DNA from: Ignavibacteriaceae bacterium
GTDB taxonomy: Bacteria; Bacteroidota; Ignavibacteria; Ignavibacteriales; Ignavibacteriaceae
Direction of reading: 5' to 3'
NCBI GenBank assembly: GCA_025449775.1
Contig: JANWIS010000179.1
Location: 1 to 9,335, forward strand
Length of the DNA: 9,335 bases
Made by a program: the position numbers and the translations under genes
In this document: positions 1 to 6,811 of the stretch, piece after piece
How positions within the stretch are numbered: position 1 is the stretch's first letter
How the letters are laid out: each line of letters begins with the position of its first letter
The notes under the pieces: generated by a model
Database searches by the model: none
What the model was told of the DNA's origin: nothing
The model's input: only the letters and a program-made list of their open reading frames with translations

Positions 1-415
1 GTACCGAATTTACTGTGAGACCTTCTATCTCAATGGAGAATGCAAGCATAATATTGCTTACAAGCGAGTACGAATCTTCAGTGTCGTAAATTGAAAAATT
101 ATTTTTATAGTTTATATTTTTTGCTTCAATCCGGAGTATCCTTGCAAATATCGAGTGGAAGGTTCCCATCCATATAGATTCTGCTTTCTTACCAATAAGC
201 TCAACAATTCTCTGCTTCATTTCATTGGCAGCCTTATTTGTAAAAGTAAGAGCAAGGATTGATTCAGGTTTGTAACCGTGTTTTAATAGATATGCAACTT
301 TGTAGGTAAGAACTTTTGTTTTTCCCGAACCTGCACCGGCTACGATCATTTCAGCATTTCCGAGATACTCAACAGCCTTCTGCTGTTCGACGTTTAAATG
401 TTTGAAATTAGTCAT
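1..415 (-). CDS. UvrD/PcrA-type superfamily 1 DNA helicase, N-terminal part (cut by window edge)
   Basis: ATP-dependent 3'-5' DNA helicase of the UvrD/PcrA/Rep family, normally cytoplasmic and acting in nucleotide excision repair, mismatch repair or removal of replication blocks. The minus strand reads open from an ATG at 415-413 to the left edge, giving 138 residues. It opens with the family's Q-motif region (LNVEQQKAVEYL, residues 7-18). The Walker A loop is AGAGSGKT (26-33, ATP-binding Lys32), motif Ia is LTFTNKAANEM (56-66), and the motif Ib region is GTFHSIFARIL (84-94). All sit at the spacing expected for subdomain 1A of these helicases. Full members have about 650-780 residues, so some 80% lies outside the window. 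No Shine-Dalgarno precedes the start. It diverges from the kinase gene at 579. Whether it is UvrD, PcrA or another paralogue cannot be told from this part, so no symbol is given. Confidence 0.95.
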   Translation of the reverse strand, partial: MTNFKHLNVEQQKAVEYLGNAEMIVAGAGSGKTKVLTYKVAYLLKHGYKPESILALTFTNKAANEMKQRIVELIGKKAESIWMGTFHSIFARILRIEAKNINYKNNFSIYDTEDSYSLVSNIMLAFSIEIEGLTVNSV

Positions 416-443
416 ATTCCCAAGGATTTTTAAAAATTGAGAG

Positions 444-451
444 CAAATATA
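444..451 (-). promoter_or_regulatory. Possible -7 box (TATATTTG) for the helicase gene
   Basis: The minus strand reads TATATTTG, an exact match to the Bacteroidota -7 consensus TAnnTTTG, 28 bases upstream of the helicase ATG. No TTG lies 17-23 bases further upstream, so only half of the expected promoter is present. In AT-rich DNA this could be chance. No comparable box was found on the plus strand ahead of the kinase gene. Confidence 0.22.
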
Positions 452-578
452 AATAAACTTGATTCGAATGAAAAGTCATCTACAAGGTAATATTTACTCT
501 ACAACTGTAAATATGAATAGACACTATCCTATCTTATTGTAACTCTTTTACACTAAACAAAATTCTTCTGGCATTGTA

Positions 579-2279
579 ATGGAAGCTATTCATGCGGTTG
601 AGAACTATTATTATTTAACTGCTACAATGAGTCAAAACAATCTTGATAATTACAAATTTTCGGTAGATAACCGGTCAATTGATTCAGAATCTATTTCTGT
701 TGACATTATGCTGAGACAGAAATTCCATTTTGAACAAACTCCATTAGCAATAATCGAATGGGATACTGATTTAAGAGTGATAAGATGGAATCCGGCAGCT
801 GAAAGAATTTTCGGTTATTCCGAAGCTGAAGCTTTTGAAAAGAGTGCGTTTGATCTCATTATTCCCGAATCTGCAAAGATGCTTGTTGAAGAAATCTGGG
901 CAAATCTGATTTCGAAAAAAGGCGGAACAAGAAGTACAAATCAAAATATCAGGAAAGATGGCAAACTGATTCTATGCGATTGGTACAATACTCCTCTTGT
1001 TGATGAAAAAGGAAATGTTATCGGTATCTCTTCACTTGTTGATGATATAACTGAAAAGGAAAAATCCTTAAAAATTCAGAAAGCTTTATATCATATTTCA
1101 GAACTTGTCCATTCAATTACCGATATCAATCAGCTTTATAAAGAGATTCACAGGATCGTATCTGGTCTCATGAAAGCTGATAATTTTTATATCGCTTTAT
1201 ATGATGAAATAACGCAGATGATTTCGTTCCCTTATTTCGTGGATGAAATTGATAGTCCTCCCGGTCCATGCAAAATGGGTAGAGGACTTACAGAATTTGT
1301 TTTGCTTTCTGGTAATGATATGCTCATTGATGCTGAACTCGATTTGAAACTTCGCAAAAAAGGTGTAACCGATCTTGTTGGTCCGCCAACAGAAATCTGG
1401 CTAGGTGTAAATCTCAGGATGAACAATAAACCAATCGGAGTAATTGTCGTTCAGGATTACAGGGATAAGTCAACATACGGTGAAGAAGAAAAACAATTAT
1501 TGACTTATGTGTCAGAACAAATTGCATCTGCAATAATAAAGAAAATGGATGAAGATGAGCTTAAGAAATATTCAGATGAATTGAAGGCATTAAATGCAAG
1601 CAAAGATAAATTCTATTCTATTGTTGCGCATGATTTGAGAAGTCCGTTTCATGGATTATTAGGCCTTACTCAAATATTGACTAATGATTTTGAATCTTTA
1701 ACTGACTCAGAAACAAAAGCATTCATCGATGAAATCCACGATACTACTACAAACATTTATAAATTAATTGAAAACCTGCTGGACTGGAGCCGGCTGCAGT
1801 CAGGGACATTTCCTTTTGAACCGAAGAAAATTAATATCGCTAAATTAATTAAAGAGGCTGAGTTACTATTTAAATTGAACGCTTCAATGAAGCGAGTGAA
1901 AATTTCAAATAAAATTTCAAAATCTGAACTGAATGTTAATGCAGATGAGGATATGATGAGATCACTTTTTCAGAACCTGATTTCGAATGCAATAAAGTTT
2001 ACAAAAGATGGTGGAACAGTTGAGATTGCTTATAAAAATGTTGAAAATAATAAATTAGAATTTTCAGTTCGTGATGACGGTATTGGTATCAGCAAAGAAG
2101 ACCTGTCCAGGTTATTCGATATCGACGGAAATTTTTCGACTCTTGGAACAAACAGAGAAAAGGGCACGGGAATAGGTTTACTCCTCTGTAAAGAAATTGT
2201 AGAAAAGAATGGTGGAAAGATCAGAGTGGAAAGTGTACTGGGAAAAGGAAGCATATTCAGCTTTATACTAAATCAATAG
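579..2279 (+). CDS. Soluble PAS-GAF sensor histidine kinase
   Basis: Two-component sensor kinase of 566 residues with no membrane segment, so probably a cytoplasmic sensor. A PAS domain spans about residues 47-160 (PLAIIEWDTDLRVIRWNPAA and the closing VIGISSLVDDITE). A GAF domain spans about 165-322. The HisKA dimerisation domain has the H-box FYSIVAHDLRSP with phospho-acceptor His351. The HATPase_c domain has the N box LFQNLISNAIKFT (Asn466, Asn470), G1 DDGIGIS (499-505) and G2 GTGIGLLLCKEI (529-540), so all catalytic boxes look intact. There is no receiver domain and no response regulator in the window, so the kinase is an orphan here. The start is uncertain: ATG 579 opens with an odd stretch (MEAIHAVENYYYLTAT), while ATG 627 gives MSQNNLDNYK and loses only 16 residues outside any domain. 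Neither has a Shine-Dalgarno. The ligands of PAS and GAF cannot be read from sequence. Confidence 0.93.
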   Translation: MEAIHAVENYYYLTATMSQNNLDNYKFSVDNRSIDSESISVDIMLRQKFHFEQTPLAIIEWDTDLRVIRWNPAAERIFGYSEAEAFEKSAFDLIIPESAKMLVEEIWANLISKKGGTRSTNQNIRKDGKLILCDWYNTPLVDEKGNVIGISSLVDDITEKEKSLKIQKALYHISELVHSITDINQLYKEIHRIVSGLMKADNFYIALYDEITQMISFPYFVDEIDSPPGPCKMGRGLTEFVLLSGNDMLIDAELDLKLRKKGVTDLVGPPTEIWLGVNLRMNNKPIGVIVVQDYRDKSTYGEEEKQLLTYVSEQIASAIIKKMDEDELKKYSDELKALNASKDKFYSIVAHDLRSPFHGLLGLTQILTNDFESLTDSETKAFIDEIHDTTTNIYKLIENLLDWSRLQSGTFPFEPKKINIAKLIKEAELLFKLNASMKRVKISNKISKSELNVNADEDMMRSLFQNLISNAIKFTKDGGTVEIAYKNVENNKLEFSVRDDGIGISKEDLSRLFDIDGNFSTLGTNREKGTGIGLLLCKEIVEKNGGKIRVESVLGKGSIFSFILNQ

Positions 2280-2325
2280 AATAAGCTTGAATTAGTGATT
2301 TCTTTGTCAATCTTCAGGGGGTAAT

Positions 2326-2361
2326 AAAAAACCCCTCAACCCTAAACGAGTTGGAGGGGTT
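2326..2361 (-). terminator. Strong intrinsic terminator on the minus strand
   Basis: Read on the minus strand, the 5' arm AACCCCTCCAAC (2361-2350) pairs with the 3' arm GTTGAGGGGTT (2340-2330), with one bulged C and a 9-base loop. The stem runs directly into six Ts (2331-2326) followed by ATT. This is a classic intrinsic terminator for minus-strand transcription, lying about 265 bases beyond the stop codon of the secreted-protein gene. On the plus strand the hairpin is preceded by A's and followed by ATAAGG, so it should not stop the kinase transcript by the usual mechanism. Confidence 0.82.
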
Positions 2362-2423
2362 ATAAGGAGAGAACATATGATGCTGTCTCACTAAAGCCAA
2401 CTACCGTGCCACCCAGACCTTCC
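2349..2423 (-). promoter_or_regulatory. T-box-like antiterminator sequence in front of the terminator, with no gene downstream
   Basis: On the minus strand this stretch reads GGAAGGTCTGGGTGGCACGG (2423-2404), close to the T-box core AGGGTGGNACCGCG, including TGGC, which in T-boxes pairs with the tRNA acceptor end. It differs at the 3' side (CACGGTAG instead of CACCGCG). AAGG (2421-2418) can pair with CCTT (2367-2364) just ahead of the terminator. AGTTGG (2402-2397) is the exact complement of CCAACT (2354-2349) in the terminator's 5' arm, so a competing antiterminator fold is possible. Downstream on this strand lies only the antisense of the kinase 3' end. It could be a relic leader, a 3'-UTR element or a small RNA. 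I did not identify a stem I or specifier loop. Confidence 0.4.
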
Positions 2424-2514
2424 AATATTTTACTTAAAAATCAATTATTCCGACCGCGATAAACCAAATAATGAATGAAAATGAGAATGAATTTAATACT
2501 TTAAAACATTTTTT

Positions 2515-2538
2515 TGTTGTCGAATGGTTTCGACGACA
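2515..2538. repeat. 10-bp inverted repeat (hairpin) in the intergenic region
   Basis: TGTTGTCGAA (2515-2524) and TTCGACGACA (2529-2538) are inverted copies around a TGGT loop. There is one imperfect pair, which is a G-T wobble if transcribed from the plus strand. The T-run lies on the 5' side (2509-2515) in plus orientation, and no T-run follows in either direction, so it is not a standard terminator. It sits about 90 bases after the stop codon of the secreted-protein gene and may stabilise or mark that mRNA's 3' end. Confidence 0.5.
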
Positions 2539-2627
2539 CAAGGAATTAGAAAGATTTTAGATCTTCACTGATTGAAGGATATTTATGAAAGTGCAGTAAT
2601 CTTTAAGTGCTATATTTTCTGTTAATA

Positions 2628-5600
2628 CTATTTCAACAGAATCATTTTCTTTGTTGAAATAAATTCTCCAGCATTTAAAACGTAGAAATAAATTCCACTT
2701 GCAAATGATGACGCTTCGAATTTTAATTTATACACACCCACATTTTGTTCTTCGTTTACAAGCAATTCAACTTCATTTCCGAGAACGTCGTACACTTTTA
2801 GAGTTACCAATCCTTTTTCTTTTATAGAATAGGAAATTGTTGTTGCCGGATTGAATGGATTCGGGTAATTCTGTTCCAACGAAAATTCATTTGGAACGTT
2901 TATTTCAATTTCAATAATCTCCGAATATTCATACAATCCACTGTAATCAATTTGTTTTAACCTGTAACTATAATTCCCAGAAAAAATATTATCATCAACA
3001 AAGAAATAAGATCTTTGTTCAGTTGTTGTTCCTGAACCCGGAACAAATCCAATTTTTATCCACTCGCCATCAGACTTTCTTTCAATCTCGAATCCATTAT
3101 TATTTGTTTCTGTTGCAGTTGACCAATTTAAAATAATTTTTCCGCCAAGTTCATATCCTGAAAATGATGTTAGTTCAACCGGAACAGCAACAGTTCCTCC
3201 CGAGAATGAAACGACTTTTCCATCTCTTGTACCTGCTAACAATTCAACACTGTAATTTCCATCGATCGAAGCCATATCATTTACGGTATACATCCAATCA
3301 CCGGGAAAGGAGTGCATAAAGAATAATGAATCACCTCTTCCGCTTATGCAATAAAAATTTCCATATCTTGCTGCCGCGAGTACATCTTCAACTCCATCAT
3401 TATTAATATCGGAAATTGAAGCAACACCGAATTGATAATCCATTTGCCAGGACCATAATTGAGCTCCGGTTGCACCACTTAAACAATTAAGTCCGTTTCC
3501 GGCAAATGATGCAATTAATACATCAGGAATTAAATCACTATTAATATCCTGTATTATTGCAAGCTGAATCATTCCTGCTGAGGTACCAAGTTGATAAGTC
3601 CAGCTAATAGTTCCATCTGTTCCGTTTAAGCGATGAATCCTGCCGAAATATTCTGCTGCAATCACATCAGAATTTCCACCAGGTAAAGGCAGCTCAAGAA
3701 GCTCCTTCGGTTCATATGCAATCATTTCTCTCGTCCACAAAGCCTGTCCATTAATTCCATTTAAAGCACGGACAGCTTGATTTGTAGTTCCATTATTTCC
3801 ATAAGCAATTACAGCATCGGGAAGATTATCACCATTTAAATCATCAATTGAGATAATTGTTTTTCCGAATGCAGGATTTGGCCCGGGATAAAAATGTTCC
3901 CAGATAATAATTCCGTTTATCCCGTTAAACAAATACGCTCTCTTATAACCTGTCCCGGAATCATTTCCATCAGCAATTGCAAGAACATCTTCAACACCAT
4001 CTGCATTGAAATCTCTTTGAACATCAACTGCTTCGAAGTCACCTAAACTTGGATTGTTGTCATCGCCATAATACCAGATGATCTGTCCATCAGTACCATC
4101 CAAAGCATAAACACTTTCATTTCCACCGCCCACTGCAAGAACTACATCGTTAAATCCATCACCGTTTAAATCGTTTGCAATCTGAATAGCGTCTTGAACT
4201 CCATATTCAAAATTCGCTCCGATAGAACCAGCATTATTGCTGCTCATATAAGTTGTGAAAACCCAAATCGGAAAACTTGTTCCAGAGGCTGCACCATCGA
4301 GACACATTGTCCAGTAATTTTCTGTTGATATAATTACTTCCGGAATTCCATCACCTGTTATATCATTTATGGGTTTCAATCCTTCTACTCTCGGATCTGC
4401 ACTGCTTGAATTTGGATGAGGAGGAACCTGGTATTGCCAAAAAATGTAACCATAGTTATACGGACTGAACACTCCTGTTCCTGTAATAGAAATTTTTGCA
4501 ACAGGAATTATAAGATCGTTGTTTGTGATTTTAAGTGTGTCGAGGTAAGTTCCTGATAGTGTCGGATAAAAGTATGTTGTCAGCTGAACTGTATCTGTTG
4601 AAAAAATTTGAAAAGGAATTGATGGTGAATCAAAAGTATATTCAGGAAGATTAAAATGAAGATCAGAAATCTGAAGTGTCTGATCTCCAATATTAAAAAT
4701 TTTAAAATCCCAGTAAGCAATTCCTTCTTCACCAATCCAAACATTTCCAAAATTATGAGATGATGCTGACAATCCAATTCTTGCACCACTTAGTAATCCC
4801 TGTCCTGAAAGATCAACATCAACAACAGGATTAACCGGATCGTTGCAGTAAATTTTTATCATCCCCTGATAAGACGCATATCCTGTCGGAGTGAAATTAA
4901 CCACAACTGTTTGTGAATTTCCAGTTGGAACAATGATCGGGAAAGATAATGGATTATATGTAAAACCATTTCCGGAAATTATTATTGAGTCGATTGTCAG
5001 TGCAGCTGTTCCATTACTGAAAATCTGCAGGTTATTAGTTGATACATTTCCAACAGTTGTGTTTGGAAAATTAATTGAGGAAACAGGAACCAAAATATGC
5101 GGTGTTCCGCTTCCTGCTAAATCATATTTAAATAACTGTCTTCCCGAAGTCGCTCCAACCGGTTCAGCTAAAAGCCAGAAAAAATTTCCATCCCATGCAA
5201 GACCTCTCGGATTTTGTCTGACTCCGGGATTTTCAGGAACATGAAAAGAGAACAAAGTATTTTCAGTGTTCAAATCAATAGCATATATTTTTTCATCATC
5301 GTTCTGAAAACCATCCATAACATAAAACAGTGTGTCCCCTTTTACTGTAATACCTTGCGGCTGCAATCCAACTACAGAAATCGTATCAACAATGGATCTC
5401 GCTGCAACATTTATTTTATATAGAGCTGCACTTCCATCTGGTGAATAAACTGAAATCCACAAACCTGAACCATCCCAGGCTGCTCCACCAAGGTAGAAAC
5501 TAGTTGAGCCAAATAATTCTGCTGTTGGAATTGAATCAACCACAACTCCGGTAGTGCTGACTTTGTATAGATCGCATCTTGCAGTTTTTCTTTCAACATA

Positions 5601-5879
5601 CCAAAAATCTGTTCCATCGAAAGCCAATCCTTGTGATTCGCGTAACCAAGGAAGATCAAAATCTAACATATCAACCTGGATCCCAGCGTTGTTCACAGCA
5701 TAAATAATTCCTCTTCCAGTTGATGATGATGAGCTTATCCAGTATTTATTATTATCGTAAACCATACCATAACTTGAATTCCAGTAGGTGCCGGCAGGAA
5801 GATTAATTGTTTCTATCAACGTTTGTGAATAGGTTGAAGTTGAGAATAAAATAGATATAAAAATGAAATATTTTTTCAT
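2628..5879 (-). CDS. Large secreted beta-propeller protein with type IX secretion sorting tail
   Basis: Exported protein of 1083 residues, specific substrate unknown. A signal peptide (MKKYFIFISILFSTSTYSQ) opens it. Residues about 20-258 carry repeated GLAFDG/GAAWDG/GLAWDG-type strands (near 85, 132, 226), suggesting a first beta-propeller. Two ASH/choice-of-anchor-like beta-sandwich domains follow (about 265-360 and 368-468), each ending in a GTG/GQG turn. Residues about 500-895 hold six FG-GAP/VCBS-type calcium-loop motifs starting at Asp506, 570, 623, 680, 778 and 824, interleaved with PQQ-like LDGTDGQIIW strands: a second propeller. The loop at 778 (DINSDLIPD) lacks the usual Gly. A fibronectin-like linker (about 900-992) leads to the type IX sorting domain (NYPNPFNPATTISYSI near 1004, ending KKMILLK). 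The ATG at 5879 is the only start placing the signal peptide first; another ATG five bases upstream stops after two codons. A role in cell-surface binding or a secreted coat is inference. Confidence 0.9.
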   Translation of the reverse strand: MKKYFIFISILFSTSTYSQTLIETINLPAGTYWNSSYGMVYDNNKYWISSSSSTGRGIIYAVNNAGIQVDMLDFDLPWLRESQGLAFDGTDFWYVERKTARCDLYKVSTTGVVVDSIPTAELFGSTSFYLGGAAWDGSGLWISVYSPDGSAALYKINVAARSIVDTISVVGLQPQGITVKGDTLFYVMDGFQNDDEKIYAIDLNTENTLFSFHVPENPGVRQNPRGLAWDGNFFWLLAEPVGATSGRQLFKYDLAGSGTPHILVPVSSINFPNTTVGNVSTNNLQIFSNGTAALTIDSIIISGNGFTYNPLSFPIIVPTGNSQTVVVNFTPTGYASYQGMIKIYCNDPVNPVVDVDLSGQGLLSGARIGLSASSHNFGNVWIGEEGIAYWDFKIFNIGDQTLQISDLHFNLPEYTFDSPSIPFQIFSTDTVQLTTYFYPTLSGTYLDTLKITNNDLIIPVAKISITGTGVFSPYNYGYIFWQYQVPPHPNSSSADPRVEGLKPINDITGDGIPEVIISTENYWTMCLDGAASGTSFPIWVFTTYMSSNNAGSIGANFEYGVQDAIQIANDLNGDGFNDVVLAVGGGNESVYALDGTDGQIIWYYGDDNNPSLGDFEAVDVQRDFNADGVEDVLAIADGNDSGTGYKRAYLFNGINGIIIWEHFYPGPNPAFGKTIISIDDLNGDNLPDAVIAYGNNGTTNQAVRALNGINGQALWTREMIAYEPKELLELPLPGGNSDVIAAEYFGRIHRLNGTDGTISWTYQLGTSAGMIQLAIIQDINSDLIPDVLIASFAGNGLNCLSGATGAQLWSWQMDYQFGVASISDINNDGVEDVLAAARYGNFYCISGRGDSLFFMHSFPGDWMYTVNDMASIDGNYSVELLAGTRDGKVVSFSGGTVAVPVELTSFSGYELGGKIILNWSTATETNNNGFEIERKSDGEWIKIGFVPGSGTTTEQRSYFFVDDNIFSGNYSYRLKQIDYSGLYEYSEIIEIEINVPNEFSLEQNYPNPFNPATTISYSIKEKGLVTLKVYDVLGNEVELLVNEEQNVGVYKLKFEASSFASGIYFYVLNAGEFISTKKMILLK

Positions 5880-5923
5880 AGCATAATTACCAGGATATTT
5901 TTTAGGGAAATTTAAAATTTGAA

Positions 5924-6334
5924 TTAATTTTTACGGGGATTATTTTTTCGCCACTCTTTAATATACTCTGCAATATTTCTTGTAGAAGCACCGGGGGTAA
6001 ATAATTCGCCGACACCCATTACTTGCAATTTCTTTATATCTTCTTCAGGAATGATACCTCCGCCTGTAAGCAGAACATCATCAAGTCCTTTTTCATTCAT
6101 AAGGTTTTTTATTTTGGGAAGTATCGTCATATGAGCACCTGAAAGAATGCTTATTCCAATCACATCAACATCTTCCTGAATTGCAGCTTCAACAATCATT
6201 TCCGGAGTTTGTCTCAAACCCGTGTAAATTACTTCCATACCGGCATCGCGTAATGCGGCAGCAATAACTTTAGCACCACGATCATGTCCGTCCAAACCGG
6301 CTTTAGCAACTAACACACGTATTTTTTTACTCAT
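5924..6334 (-). CDS. Stand-alone B12-binding subunit of the methylmalonyl-CoA mutase type
   Basis: Cobalamin-binding protein of 136 residues, matching the C-terminal domain of methylmalonyl-CoA mutase, which converts methylmalonyl-CoA and succinyl-CoA in propionate metabolism. The base-off/His-on signature is complete: LDGHDRG (14-20) with the cobalt-ligating His17, SILSG (62-66), and the TGGG turn (90-93). The catalytic TIM-barrel part is absent, so it must work with a separate large subunit, which is not in the window; a related acyl-CoA mutase (for example isobutyryl-CoA) is possible. Its ATG lies inside the 3' end of the HIT gene: ATGAGTAA carries both start and stop, an 8-base overlap suggesting translational coupling. 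The secreted-protein gene begins 44 bases after its stop. Family assignment is firm; the exact mutase partner is not. Confidence 0.93.
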   Translation of the reverse strand: MSKKIRVLVAKAGLDGHDRGAKVIAAALRDAGMEVIYTGLRQTPEMIVEAAIQEDVDVIGISILSGAHMTILPKIKNLMNEKGLDDVLLTGGGIIPEEDIKKLQVMGVGELFTPGASTRNIAEYIKEWRKNNPRKN

Positions 6335-6758
6335 AATAAATATCCCTGTATTTACTGATAAAAGTTCTCACCTGGTTTGCATAATCTTTCATAGCTCCGG
6401 AACTATAAGTTTTAAATGAAGGCTTCAGACTGAAGTCTTTATTGAATCGAGGAATAATATGAAAATGAAAATGATAAACTGATTGTCCGGCAGAGCTGCC
6501 ATTATTCGAAACAACATTGAAGCCATCAGCATTCATGCTTCTCTTTACGGCTCCTGCAATAAATTGTGTTGCTTGCATCAGCTTGCTTAATTCATCTTTC
6601 GGAATTGTAAGAAAATTATCATAATGATTTTTAGGTACAACAAGTGTATGACCGTAATTTATTGGTTGAATATCAAGGAAAGCTATAACGTTTTCATCTT
6701 CAAAAAGAATCTCAGCATCGGCCTTCCGGTTTTTTATTTCACAAAAAATACAGTCCAT
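6327..6758 (-). CDS. HIT-family nucleotide hydrolase/transferase
   Basis: Histidine-triad protein, 143 residues from the ATG at 6758. Members hydrolyse or transfer nucleotides from adenosine-type phosphoramidates and dinucleoside polyphosphates; the substrate here is unknown. The triad HFHFHII has its middle His as the catalytic nucleophile (residues 96, 98, 100 from this start). The N-terminal MDCIFCEI is the typical opening, with a CxxC (zinc-type) pair, and GHTLVVPKNHYDNF is the conserved core. The frame extends to a TTG at 6767, which would add MKC; I chose the ATG because family members usually begin at MDCIFC and a TTG is a weak start. It follows the PLP-enzyme gene by 53 bases and overlaps the B12-protein gene by 8 bases, so it probably belongs to one operon. 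The length is normal for the family. Confidence 0.93.
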   Translation of the reverse strand: MDCIFCEIKNRKADAEILFEDENVIAFLDIQPINYGHTLVVPKNHYDNFLTIPKDELSKLMQATQFIAGAVKRSMNADGFNVVSNNGSSAGQSVYHFHFHIIPRFNKDFSLKPSFKTYSSGAMKDYANQVRTFISKYRDIYYE

Positions 6759-6764
6759 ACATTT

Positions 6765-6795
6765 CAAAAATAATGTTAATAGAATTTTAAGGCAA
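6765..6795 (-). promoter_or_regulatory. Possible internal promoter for the HIT gene (TTG-N20-TATTTTTG)
   Basis: The minus strand has TTG (6795-6793), then 20 bases, then TATTTTTG (6772-6765), matching the Bacteroidota pattern TTG-N(17-23)-TAnnTTTG. The box ends six bases before the ATG at 6758, so transcription would start almost at the start codon, giving a leaderless mRNA. Chance matches are likely in AT-rich DNA. Confidence 0.22.
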
Positions 6796-6811
6796 AGAAA
6801 TTTACCAATAG

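Larger units (their letters stand above)
2280..2627. other. Convergent intergenic region with attenuator-like element
   Basis: These 348 bases separate the 3' ends of the plus-strand kinase and the minus-strand secreted-protein gene. They hold a minus-strand terminator (2326-2361), a T-box-like core next to it (2404-2414) and a separate 10-bp hairpin (2515-2538). I see no convincing protein gene. The part from 2424 to 2514 is AT-rich and shows nothing I can name. No T-rich terminator is visible on the plus strand for the kinase transcript. Confidence 0.7.

Noticed and set aside
2326..2361. Bidirectional terminator shared by the convergent genes.
   Set aside because: In plus orientation the stem is preceded by A's but followed by ATAAGG, with no T-run, so it should work only on the minus strand.
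2441..2545. A minus-strand frame of about 35 codons from a TTG near 2545, ending in a hydrophobic stretch (FSFSFIIWFIAVGIIDF), just upstream of the T-box-like element.
   Set aside because: It needs a TTG start, has no ribosome-binding signal and lies in AT-rich intergenic DNA where such frames arise by chance. It shows no run of one amino acid that would mark a leader peptide.
3300..4400. DNA-level tandem repeats within the secreted-protein gene.
   Set aside because: The repeated calcium-loop and LDG-G-W motifs are similar in protein but their DNA copies have diverged, so this is an old domain repeat and not a recent duplication or a CRISPR-like array.
4891..5244. A 117-codon open frame on the plus strand inside the secreted-protein gene.
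   Set aside because: It is antisense to a clearly coding beta-sandwich/propeller region, has no recognisable domain or ribosome-binding site, and has a composition expected from the reverse of that coding frame.
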